64,000 nt of DNA, taken from assembly GCF_019703515.2 (NCBI RefSeq), contig NC_059374.1, positions 16,342,245-16,406,244 of the forward strand, written 5' to 3'. Of this stretch, positions 35,639 to 46,131 are shown piece by piece. Under the pieces are notes generated by a model. That model ran no database searches, was not told the DNA's origin, and saw nothing but the letters and a program-made list of their open reading frames with translations. Each line of letters opens with the position of its first letter. Position 1 is the first letter of the stretch. The position numbers were made by a program, and so were the translations under genes. Origin of the DNA: Myxocyprinus asiaticus. Its lineage: Eukaryota; Chordata; Actinopteri; Cypriniformes; Catostomidae.

Positions 35639-36130
35639 TAAAATCATTTAAACTCAAATCAATGTTTCATGTACCTTTTTATTTGGAAAGTAGTCTTGTA
35701 ATAAGATGCATACTAAGCAGTCAGACGTCCATTAATTAAAAAATAAACAACCGATCTGCGACACAAACCGGAGGTGGAATTTCAGCTGTTCAGCTATTTA
35801 TTTCTTCTCACATAATTACACAATTTCAATGCAAATCAACGTTTCATGTCCATCTATTTGTTTAATTGGCAAGTAGTCTTGTAATAGGCTGAATAATGAT
35901 GAGTCAGATGGTCATTTTCACAAAATAAATAGCAACAGAACTCTAACGCAAACCGGAGGTGGATTTTAGCAGTTCAGCCATTTCTTTCTTCTCAAATTAC
36001 ATAATTTCAATGCAAATCAATATTTTATTTCCATGTATTTATTTATTTGGTTAGTAGCCATGTAATAAGCAGGATGTAAAGTCAGCCGGTTGATATTGCA
36101 CAATAAACCCAGACCCAAAGCGGATGGGTC
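35639..36130. repeat. Triplicated ~175 bp sequence
   Basis: Three units (about 35639-35810, 35811-35990, 35991-36130) share in order AATTTCAATGCAAATCAAYRTT, TTTATTTGG-TAGTAG, CTTGTAATAAG, GTCAGATGGTC-type sequence and CAAACCGGAGGTGGA (first two units). The array lies between inverted TGGAATACTCGATTCTGATTGG (35485) and an end hairpin at 36098-36159, so it may be the expanded interior of one MITE. Confidence 0.75.
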
Positions 36131-36159
36131 TTGTATCACCCTGAAAGGGTTTATTGTGC
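36098..36159. repeat. Inverted repeat GCACAATAAACCC / GGGTTTATTGTGC
   Basis: Perfect 13 bp arms at 36098-36110 and 36147-36159 with a 36 bp spacer. The inner bases ACCC...GGGT (GATGGGTC around 36123) extend partial pairing. Confidence 0.7.
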
Positions 36160-36199
36160 GATAACAACTGACTAACTGTACATTATCTCTTACTTATTT

Positions 36200-39134
36200 T
36201 AAATAAGTTAGTCCGAACAACCTAATGCTTAATTACATATTGTCACTGGAGACAGAAATCACACATGTAAGCTCTTATGAAGACTTTATTGCAGGAGTTA
36301 GGAGAGTTCAGACCAACAGCTTGATGGGGTCTAGACAAGAAACAACCTTGAATGGAGAGCAAAGTGTAGTGTGAACACACTAGACTAGTCTCAGCCTCAG
36401 AAAGCAAGCCCACGGATGGCCCACAGTCCGTCCTCTAACCGTATGATGCTTATAGCACACAAAACTGGAAAACGCTTTCTTGATCAACTCAGTGCAAATC
36501 TGATTGGCTGATTTGATGGAACTTCCAAGAGTAGGCGCACACAGGACGTTTTATAATCCGCCTGGAAGCCAAGTTGTATTCACAAGGTTCCGCACTGATA
36601 TAATGAGCACTTCTGAGGATGAAATAATCACAGAATTTACCCAAGTTTGCCAGGTTAGTGACATCAAATCTTTTAAAGACATTCAGAGTAATTGTTTGAG
36701 GCACGTAGCAGAAAGTGAAGCGGATATCCACGAGCAGTGCTGCATTTTCTTCTTTGTTTACTTAGTTATGTCTGTAAAATTCTCTATAATGAGGTTTTCT
36801 GTGCTCTACTTAGACTCTCTACACATTTTCTGCTATTTTCCCATGTGCTTTCTTTGCAATCACTCACGGAGACTCGCGTTATGAAAAACCGACTGTGATT
36901 GGTTGCTTGAGTTAGATGTTATATGGCTTTTCCTGTCTAAACTGACAGTTCTTGGCCAATTGAAGCTCCTATTGAGCCCAGAACTCTGCCACAGTCATCC
37001 AACCCAGAGCCGTTGAATAAGACACGCCCCCTCTTCCCAAAACCCTGCCCTCGTCAACGAGTAGAAGAGCAGCTGTGCATCTTTTCAGGGTTCACAAATG
37101 CAACATTAGCAAAATAGCACAATCAGCTGACAACTGTTATAAATCTGAATATGGCATTAAACCTGAATGATCCGCTTCAACAACTACAACATAAGGATGT
37201 GAAAAATGATTGACAGGCAGAAAGCACATCAAAGTCTTCTGATTGGCTGATCAAAGAATGAGACCGCAGCTCACGGACACATTTTTGTTTGCTGTATACA
37301 TAGTCAAGTGCTGTCACAGAGAATGGTGAGATATCTCAGAACACTTATTTCAGGGATATCTTTCAAGGAGAAGGAACATTTTCTGCATACCATTCCATAA
37401 AAATAAAAATCAATCACTTACAGCACCTTTTGGTACCAACAGTGAGTGAGAGCTGGCTCTGCTGACAACAACATTCAGTATAAGATTGTAAAAGGCTCAT
37501 AATAAGCCTGATTTCATCACAATTTGATAAAGACAGACAATTAATTATAAATGACCTAATCACATAAATAAGAAATGTGAAATAAGGAATAAAAGGTTGA
37601 GATAGAAAACACACATTATAAAGCACCATTAAGCACCTTTAGCTTTTAATTCTGAACATATTTTTCTTATTTTAAGCTCTACTATGTGATGTGATGTTAA
37701 TATTTTATCTTGTTACATAAGGTGTACAACTTTGTCTATGTATTAAAATAAGTTTCATTAACGTCACAGTTCATAGGGCAGTCACTGTGAATCACTCAGA
37801 CCAAAACCAACATTTTAACAGTGCCTTAGGGTATTATAAATATCAATCATAAGCATACACAGGATCAGCAAGTGAGGACAGGTGTGTGTGAGGTGCCTGC
37901 TGCCATGTGAGTAATCTGTTTGAACAGTCTGAATCCTTAGGGTGAAAATCTCATCAGTAACTCTTTTGTTTTACATATAAGACCTCCACTGCACAGTTTT
38001 GAAATGTGCTGTCTAGAGCAAACTTGTTTGGATGCTAGACAAGATCCATCCCTGTTTCTCCAAGAAAGATGTGTCATTATAAATTGAGATTAATTTCACA
38101 AGCATTTTTTTTTTCTTTATAGTTTCAATATAGCATCAATTACATAACAACCATTATGGCTAATGAGAACGATGCAAAATAGCCCACAACCAAATACACA
38201 TAATTGCATTTGCAATAATATTCTGGACAAATGCTTTCTCATCAAAACATCTTGTAATTGTTACCTTTAATAAGGTAATTTCAGGTTTCAGGTACGCTAA
38301 AGTCACTGGAAGGGGGCAATTTGTGTTAAATGCTGAAGCAGCCATAGTTGCCAACTAGCTTTGCCTGTTGTTGTCTGCACGATCTGAACTACCCCTATTG
38401 GATGCTGTCCAGCTGAGAGGGTTTCAGTGTACTCAAGGCCAAGCTTATTCTGTGGTGCTGAATAACAAGAACCCTCACAGAATCAATCTAAATGTACAAG
38501 GATGAGTTTATATAGACAGTACAGTGCATAGTTGTATACTTTACACAACCTAACATCAGTTTGCTCTGAACAAGCAGAAAAAACAATGACAAGCTAGCTA
38601 ATGAGTAGCCAATGTTTATATGCTACTGGATATAAAATATATGTGATATGGGCTAAACTGTGGCTAAACCTTTACCAGTAGTTTTAGATGATATTTTGGG
38701 AATTCGATTTAGGTCTTTATTTTCGTGAGTGTGCAAAGCGTAGTGCTACACGCTACGGCCATGCATGATGTTGTATACAATTTGAGCTCGTTAATTCTAA
38801 GCACATTTTTCATGCCAGTGCAAAGTGTTTGTGCTTTATGTGGGTGTATTCATGCAAACTGGTGGTGTATTGTATGTAAATGATGTAGTGCAAAGCACAA
38901 TTTGCTGTTTTCCTGAGAAATAGGTCACTGCGCTAAGACGCTTCAAAAGCACATCCTATCTCAGCGCAAAGTCCAAACTCAGTTCCTGCATTTGCAGTTT
39001 GGAGATTCCACCAGCAATCTCACTGGAACATCAAACTATGTCTATGACGATCATGAGATGTTTTATGAAACAAATATATTTTTGAGGTTTGTGTTAAACT
39101 ATCTTTAGGTCATGGTCTTTGTTTTGTTTTTTAT

Positions 39135-39137
<3 letters not shown>
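36200..39137. other. Non-coding, no gene recognised
   Basis: The 126-codon frame at 36504-36884 and shorter ones show no recognisable domain. The sequence around 36936-37280 looks repeat-like (closely spaced GATTGGCTGAT and ATTGGTTG motifs) but could not be delimited. Confidence 0.35.

Positions 39138-39203
<66 letters not shown>
39138..39203. repeat. (TA)n microsatellite
   Basis: About 65 bp of uninterrupted AT dinucleotides. Confidence 0.95.
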
Positions 39204-39206
<3 letters not shown>

Positions 39207-39605
39207 GTATTCATGATCTAGTTTCTATTGGTATTTTTCCACCTGTTGTTGACTGTCGTAGAGTGATTTTTAAATCAGTGCAAAAGAGGCCGGTGGAAGA
39301 AGATAAAATGTTTGGATTTGGTATGATTTTTTTATTTTTTATTTTTTTGACCACTTTATTTAGATTTTATTTTCATTTCGTCTGAAGTGTAATTTGAATT
39401 TATAAATATTTTTGGTTAAATTGTTTGTGTTTTAATGAATTAATTACGTTTTTTAAAATCGACGGTTAGAAGTGAAGTGTGTGCCGATTCAACCACTGTT
39501 CATATAAGCCACGATTTGTGTGTCAGTAGATGATTAATAATACTGTCACATTACCATTGTGTTTTCTCATTGGACTCTTATTTTGAAATGCATTACTGCC
39601 ATCTT

Positions 39606-39899
39606 TGTCATGTCTGGTTTTCTGTTTCCCTTCCTCATTGTTTTCAGCTGTGTTTCATTTAGCCTATCAGTCCTTGTGTATGTTTAGTCCTCATTTTTCT
39701 CTTGTTCCTTGTCGGTTCTTGTTTTTATGTTGTACTTTGATAGCCAGCATACTGCTGTTATGCTTGTGTTACCTTCTTATTCTTCATAAGATTCCTTTAT
39801 AGTTGTTTTTTTTTTGTTGTTGTTGTTTTTTTTGTTTATGATTATAAATTATGCATTTGGATCCTCACTCTCTCGCCTATTCTCTACACAGTCCTGACA
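39606..39899 (+). repeat. Putative 5' LTR of the second gag-only element
   Basis: TG...CA ends, T-rich composition and position directly before the gag start. There is no second copy in the window to prove it. Confidence 0.5.
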
Positions 39900-39917
39900 G
39901 AAGAACCGACCTACATT

Positions 39918-40874
39918 ATGGATCCAGCAGAACATATATCCCAAGGGTCCACTCCTGCAGTGGAGTACTGCTCCATTTTTTGGAAACTGGCCACTCAACT
40001 GAACTGGCATGAGAGATCCTTCAGAACCATGATCTGGTTCAGACTCAATTATCCTGTGAGGAAGCTGGTCCCTTTGGAATGTAATTGCCAGTCTCTTCAG
40101 GATTTCATAACTGAAATCATAAGGGCTGACCTTCTGCTCTCTACTCCGGTGGTTCCGGAGACCCCCTCATCGGAGGTCCCTCTGCTCCTAGCTCTGGTGG
40201 TTCCGGAGACCCCTTTGACTGAGGCCCCTCTGCTCCTAGTTCCGGTGGTTCTGGAGATCCCCTTGGAAGAGGCCCCTCTGCTCCTAGCTCCATTGTTTCC
40301 AGAAACCCCCTCAAAGGAGGCCCTTCCGGCTTCACCCTCCGAGCCTTCCACGGCTTTGCACGCTCCTTCTGAGACTCTTCCTCCTGTGGCTACGCCCGCT
40401 CCTCCTCCAGCAGCTTCGCCCTCTCCTCCTCCAGTGACTTCATCTGCTCCTCCTCCAGCGGCTTTGTCCGCTCCTCCTCCTGAGACTCCTGTGGCTCTGC
40501 CTGCTCTTCCTCCTGTGGCTCTGCCCACTCTTTCTCCTGTGGCTCTGCCCGCTCTTCCTCCTGTGGCTCTGCCTGCTCTTCCTCCTGTGGCTCTGCCCAC
40601 TCTTCCTCCTGCGGTTCCACCCGCTCTTCCTCCTGAGATTCCAGTGCCTCTGCCCGCTCCTCCTCCTGTGGCTCCTCCTGCAGCTCTGCCTGCTCCTCCT
40701 ACTACCGCACCGCCCTCTGATCTTCCTGCCTCTCTGCCCCTTGAGCCTCCTTTGGCATTGCCCCCTGAACTTCCATTAGCGCTTCACGGTATTTTGAAAT
40801 TTTGCCAAACCCACTTGCGCCTAGACTTGTATTATTGTGTGAAAATACCAAAACTTCATGGCCATGCCCATTGA
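39918..40874 (+). pseudogene. Gag-like protein with proline-rich repeat tail
   Basis: The start MDPAEHISQGSTPAVEYCSI parallels the other gag-like protein (MNPAVQ...RQGNCPLEEYVED). The shared pattern is M-[ND]-P-A, then QG-x2-P-x-EY, then F-x2-LA and a later F-x-LN-x-P (FRLNYPVRKL here). Residues 65-85 (CQSLQDFITEIIRADL) also fit a gag family. From about residue 75 it becomes low-complexity: repeats of the type VVPETPSSEVPLLLAL, then 8-residue units PALPPVAL (24 bp) across about 40490-40700. No zinc knuckle is seen. The last ~27 codons run into flanking DNA, so the natural C-terminus is lost. No host-gene function should be read from the proline-rich composition. Confidence 0.6.
40490..40700 (+). 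repeat. 24 bp coding minisatellite
   Basis: Units of the form GCTCTTCCTCCTGTGGCTCT plus GCCC/T encode PALPPVAL. 24 is a multiple of three, so the frame is kept. Confidence 0.8.
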
Positions 40875-41400
40875 CTTAGTGTTTATATATACTTATGGGA
40901 TAGCGCTGCGCTTAGTGCTAGTTCTCTTAAAATAGGGCCCTTAATGTCTATTTTTCAAATATTGAAGAAATAATAATTAAAGGGGACTTTATAAGATTCA
41001 GTATGTACACACAAAATTTACATATTGATCATTCTTTTCATATTCTTTACATCTTGAACATGATTTTATGCATCTTAAGCCTGGAACATACTTGTAAACA
41101 CTTTCAACTACGCAAGCTTGATTTTGTCCTTCGCTGACTTTGACTCTTTCAGGTCCACTGCTGCCATGGTGGAGCAACAGTTTGAAGAGAATCTTGTTGT
41201 ACAAGCTTGTTAATACGTGAATATATTTATAGCTAGCTACCTGAATTAAAACACACCAGGCTTAACGACACATATCTGAAGGAGGCATTGCAACCTCCCT
41301 TGTATGGAGGTTTGTTACAGCCTGAGCAACACAAGAGCACACATTAAGTATGTTCCAAATGATCTCACAGGGAAAAAATATTCACCCAAATTTGCAGCCT
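40875..41400. other. Non-coding flank, no gene recognised
   Basis: The GCGCTGCGCTTAGTGCTAGT piece near 40905 resembles motifs at 38.7-38.95 kb (AAGCGTAGTGCTACACGCTA, GCGCTAAGACGC). The gag element may therefore have inserted into an older repeat spanning both sides. Confidence 0.35.
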
Positions 41401-41419
41401 GGTCACCTAGAACCATGTT

Positions 41420-41850
41420 ACTATATCAAAATTTTTGCTAAATTATTTTTACGTGGCTCGTTTTACGTATTGCGGCAGTTTGCTGGTGAAATGAACTCTA
41501 GTGGCGCTAAAACAACAACTTTTATTTCCTTTCACACAAATCACGATTAAAATGGCAGATTATCAGTTCAAAAACATTTACTTTTCACCCTGTCCCTTAC
41601 ACCATGCTATCTTATGACATCAACACACTTTTACTAAAGTGCATGAATTGTAAGTCGATACATTTTAACAAACAATTTAGAGATTTGTAAATAACAAACT
41701 ACATTTACAAGCTTAATCCAACATAACTAAGTTGTGTGGTAGCTCAACTGATAGAGCATTGGACTTTGAATGTGGAAGACTGGGGAACGAGCCCAGCAAA
41801 GCACTTGAGTCGGTTCATGTGCCAAAAGTGTCACGTCTAAGTACTGTTAG
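41420..41850 (+). mobile_element. Dispersed repeat with tRNA-like domain, copy 2
   Basis: Collinear with 18450-18805. It then has GTGTGGTAGCTCAACTGATA followed by GAGCATTGGACTTTG, a good tRNA D-arm/box A region (41733-41768), and a decayed box B region (GGGGAACGAGCCCAGCAAAG). It is probably a tRNA-derived SINE or a composite retroposon, not a functional tRNA, because the anticodon arm and T arm do not fold. Confidence 0.6.
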
Positions 41851-43269
41851 GTGTAGAGTTTGGGGTATGGTTAGGAGTATATTATGTAATTACTACTCAG
41901 ATGTTTCATTCATATAATGGTATTCATGTCTTCCACTTGTGCAGTACGTCGTGTGAGGATGTGCGTATGAGTTTAACTGTAGTTCCATGGACTATGAGTG
42001 AATAAATCTCATTCATTTTAATTGACATACCCCACAACATTCATGCAGTCAGAGCACAACTATTTGTTCCCAACCATTTTTCAAGTGCAAGAAACTGTGC
42101 ATGTTTCATTATTGATATGATATTCCAGTTTTGCCATTTTGCTGCAATTCTTGAACATCATTTACCAGATATCAAGGCATTCAGTTATGGCATTTTGATG
42201 GCAAAGCTTAGATTAGTGTTCCCCAAGAACACTAGTCAGTGACATAAGGGACATGAGAATATTTGATGCACTAAAGAGCAAAAACAAATGCTTCAAGTAA
42301 TCATTTCCTCTTTCCTCAGTTTCCTCAGCTGAGCCCAGTTTGTTGATCCCTCAAAGCATCTTTATTTATTTGAAAGCCCATTGTCTTCCATACTTGTCAA
42401 AAAGTGAAGACAAGGGGGAAAGGATTTATCCATGTTCTCTCACTTAGCCCTCTTACAAAATAATCATTCTAAAGATTGTTCCTGAACTATTTTGATTAAT
42501 ACTTTTACAGTTTGTTTGAGCTGTATATAAGCAAGGAATGAGTTAAATTGTTGCAAAATGTAACACAAATAGCAACCATGATGAAACAAAAATGTAATGT
42601 TGAATACATGCAAAAAACACATTCGATTGCTGTCTTGTTGACTTAGTGTCAGAATCATCTGGGATGTAGTTTTGCTCTTTTTATAGCATTAATCCAAACA
42701 TCTCAAAAACATTCTAGTTTTGCAGCAGTCCTGTGTAGCATTGCAACTGCCAGATGGCTTAGCAGGCCCCAAGTGATGCAATTGTGTTGTTACATCCAAA
42801 TATAGGTGTTGACCTCTAAACACAATCTTTTAGATGAATAGAGAAAGACAAGTTGCTTAGAGAACAAAGAAAAAGTATACAATGATGATTATGTTGCAAG
42901 GAGAAAAATATGGAAACTAAGGAGTTATTGTTACCTGCAATGTATTTTCTGGCTGTTTTATTTTGTTGCCAAATTAAAACATATAGCAACAATGTAATTT
43001 CACACTCATAATGAAGTTAATCTCTTTCCCTGTCCATGGCACTGCTGAAGAGAAGGAATATTTACGCATCATATTGGTGTCATGTTGCTAGTTTTCTGAA
43101 GCAAAGCAACACCAGATGTGCCAGCTTGGGTGCAAACAATCAAAAGCTTTGAGCTGTGGTGAGATACGTCTACCACCTTGGAATATTTTCTTGCTTGACC
43201 CAGTGTGAAATCTCTTCACAAGTCCCTGTTTGCTGTAATGTGAAGGTATTGAAAGTATGTACATCTCTT
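41851..43269. other. Non-coding, no gene recognised
   Basis: No coherent frame, LTR pair or tRNA fold. Confidence 0.4.
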
Positions 43270-44296
43270 AGGGCTGTCGATTTAACGTGTTAATTCAGTG
43301 CGATTAATTATATAAAAGATAAAACGTTAAAAAAATTAACACAATCATGTCCCCGGACAGTAATAAGGAATATCCCTTCCATATTAGCAATTCAAGCATG
43401 GAGTACCACCGTATTCTCTAGGAGACAGTAAGCGAAACTCGCTGTATAGTCAACGCACAGCTTATACAGAGAACGAATCACACTCACAGACAGCAGACAG
43501 CATAAGATAAGAAAACGTTCTTGCATTCAAACACAGCTTGTTGGAACGCAAATCCGAAGGCAGGGATAACAAGATGTGTTTCAAACTTTGTTTAACTTGA
43601 CACAGCTACCTAAAAACGTTATGTTTATGAAGCGACACAACTGAGATGCTCCCAAAGCATCTGTCTGATGCAGGAGTACATTGAAGCATCCTTAGGCATG
43701 TCCTTATAATAAATCTCGGACTGATTGACGAATACAACTGCAAACTGGATTGCTGTGAACTGTAGGCCAATGATGGACTTATGTTTAATAATATGGAAAT
43801 AAACAATATATTGCATTCTAAAGCCACTTTTTGTATTGTCTTTTTTGAATGCTTTACTTATAAAATAATGTAATGCATTTTAATTATCTGCATTATTATG
43901 TTTTATAATATATATATATATATATTTCATTTATAATTATTGTAAGGGGGTAAGGTGGGCAAGGAGGAGGCGGGAACCGGCTGGACAGTCAACGTAAGTT
44001 TTAATAACATAAATTAACTCAAATCAACTTAAACACAAACACATAGACACACACACAGCAGATGCATGTGGCTCTCTCTCTCTCAAACTGGTGCCTCCGG
44101 CTCATCCTTATCCCCCTCCTGGCTGATTAGTCCGGCCCCGCCCTCCTCCTCATCACAATTATTTAATCATTATATATTTAATTATTGTTATTTGAGGGGC
44201 TTTCTCAGCAAATATTCATGTATGTGATTAATTGCAATTCATTAAGTGGCATACCATGTAATTAATTTGATTAAAACATTTAATCGATTGACATCT
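43270..44296. mobile_element. hAT-like MITE hosting a solo LTR
   Basis: The left end AGGGCTGTCGATTTAA and the right end TTAATCGATTGACATCT are rough inverted counterparts. Both neighbouring regions are rich in TTAAT and ATTAAT, like the common fish AGGGCTGTCAATCGATTAA elements. The right terminus is decayed. A solo LTR lies inside at 43941-44157. No transposase is present. Confidence 0.55.
43941..44157 (-). mobile_element. Solo LTR with 5 bp target duplication
   Basis: Begins TGTAAGGGGG and ends CCTCATCACA on the plus strand, so it is TG...CA. ATTAT is repeated exactly at 43936-43940 and 44158-44162. Internal blocks (GGGAACCGGCTGGACAGTCA, GGTGCCTCCGGCTC, GGCTGATTAG) match the LTRs of the miniature element at 12462-13238, so it belongs to the same family. 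It lies minus-oriented if read like that element. Recombination between two LTRs would leave this structure. Confidence 0.85.
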
Positions 44297-45290
44297 ATAC
44301 TGCAAAACCTATACACTACCAGTGTTGAGGGTAATGTGATACAAGTAACGTATGTTACATAATTAGACTTTTTTCAGGCAATAAGTAACGTGATGTATTT
44401 TATTTCATTTTATACCATAATATGAGTTATTTAAAAAAAATAAGTAACACATTTCTTCACCTCACCTTTTCCCGTATTGTGAGAAATCTAGTAAACGTGT
44501 GCAAGTTGTGTGGGAGGAGATGTTGTTGTGTGTGTGTCAGTAGTTCATGATGGGTTAGCGCTGTACAATGCGCAACAAGTCTTCTTATAGCCCACCCTGA
44601 GATTTATGTTTTAAAAACTGCAAAATATTGCTGGGCAAACCAGAACGCACCTGCACAGGGAGAGAGAAAGAGAGAGTATTGGCACAGGCAGAACACAAGA
44701 ACAAAAGCTTCATTTAGAACAAAGTCTGGCAAGAAAGAAGTTGTTTTTTGCATTTGTTTCGGTGGTTTGTAACAGCTCGCCTGGGCGAACTTTTAGGATA
44801 AATTCTTACTGGCTGCAAAACACCACCTTACTGCCATTGGTCCACCTTGACGCTGACAGCTAATTCTGTTTATGTTGTTCAGTCAGTCAAAATCAGTCAA
44901 TATGAACACGCCTACATGCAGAGTTATTAGCAAGCTGGTGCAAATTTACCTACATCTGTACGATCGTTCACATTTTCCAAGACCATGTCATGCGATTGTT
45001 TTTTCAGTTTAATTAGTCTACAAAAGGAACCAAATCTATGCTAATACTCTCAAATGCCCATTCACTCGTGCTATCTGCAGCGAAAGCCATTTACACATCT
45101 GCCCAATGAATGTCTATCATCATTATTTTGTCTTTATTCTACACATTAACACTTTTATACACTCAGTATATCAGTGTCATCATAAATTACAATAACAAAG
45201 TGTAACCGGCGCATATTATGGCCACATATAGCATGTTAGCTGCATCAATTCAAAATGTAAACAAGACAAATTAAACATTTCTACTGCATA
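44297..45290. other. Non-coding, no gene recognised
   Basis: No coherent frame or clear repeat boundary. Confidence 0.4.
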
Positions 45291-45354
45291 TATACTACTG
45301 GTCAAAAGTTTTGAAACAATTACTCATTCTTTATTTTTATTTTTATTTATTTTT
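45291..45354. mobile_element. Tc1-like element, left piece of a split copy
   Basis: TACTACTGGTCAAAAGTTTT then GAAACAATTACTCATTCTTT is the start of a common fish Tc1-like family. The sequence that should follow (CACATTTTAGAATAATAGTA) appears at 52801. Confidence 0.55.
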
Positions 45355-45531
45355 TTATTTACATTTATTCATTTGGCAGACACTTTTATCCAAAGCGACT
45401 TACAAAAGACGAACACATAAGCGAATCATTTTAAGGAGACAGTGGTACGAAAAGTGCCATATTACAAAGTTTCACTAGCATCAGAATAGCATTCAAAACA
45501 GATTAAAGTGCAACAAATTCTTTTTTTTTTT

Positions 45532-45931
45532 TTAGTGACTGGTTAAGTGCTCATGGAAAAGATGTGTTTTTAGCCGTTTTTTGAAGACAGAAAGTGAGTC
45601 AGCTTCACGGATGGAGTTGGGAAGGTCATTGCACCAATGTGGTATGATGAAGCCGAAAGTCCGGGAAAGTGTTTCGGTGCCTCTTTGTGTTGGTACAATA
45701 AGGCGACATTCCTTAGGAGACATTCCGCAGGCTTCTAGTGGGTGCGTAGCTCTGCAGAAATGATTTTAGGTATGCTGGAGCAGACCCAGTGACTGTTTTG
45801 TATGCCAGCATCAGAGCCTTGAACTTGATATGTGCATCAACCGGCAGCCAGTGAAGAGAGACAAGGAGTGGTGTAATATGCACTCTCTTTGGTTGATTAA
45901 AGACCAGACATGCTGCTGCATTCTGGATCAT
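45532..45931 (-). pseudogene. LINE L2 C-terminal domain, frameshifted
   Basis: Two frames carry the end of the L2 polyprotein: IQNAAACLVFNQPKRVHITP with LLVSLHWLPVDAHIKFKALM (45713-45931), then RTFGFIIPHWCNDLPNSIRE plus FKKRLKTHLF (45532-45723). The second ends about 180 bp before the 3' tail. Confidence 0.8.
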
Positions 45932-46131
45932 TTGCAGAGGTTTAATTGCACATGCAGGGGGGCCTGCAATGAGAGTGTTACAGTAGTCCAGTCTAGTTGT
46001 GACAAGTGACTGAACAAGAAGTTGTGTGGCATGTTCAGAGAGAGAGGAAGAGTCTTATCTTCCTGACATTGTAGAGTGTAAATCTACACGATCTTGTGGT
46101 CTTTGAGATGTGGTCTGTGAAATGTAATTTG

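Larger units (their letters stand above)
39606..40793 (+). mobile_element. Second gag-only LTR retroelement, 3' end missing
   Basis: A candidate 5' LTR (39606-39899) begins TGTCATGTCTGG and ends CAGTCCTGACA. A gag-like frame starts 18 bp later at 39918, the same spacing seen in the element at 3381-5685. After about 40793 the sequence changes abruptly (TATTTTGAAATTTTGCCAAA) to what looks like unrelated flanking repeat. No pol, polypurine tract or 3' LTR is present. Confidence 0.6.

Noticed and set aside
36504..36884. 126-codon plus-strand frame as a host gene
   Set aside because: Composition drifts from ordinary to strongly hydrophobic, no start context, no domain, surrounded by repeat-like DNA.
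39918..40874. Host proline-rich (mucin or formin-like) protein
   Set aside because: The start lies 18 bp after an LTR-like end and the N-terminus resembles the other gag; the repeats are low complexity.
41733..41803. Functional tRNA gene
   Set aside because: The box A region is good, but the anticodon and T arms do not pair and box B is mutated; better explained as SINE-derived.
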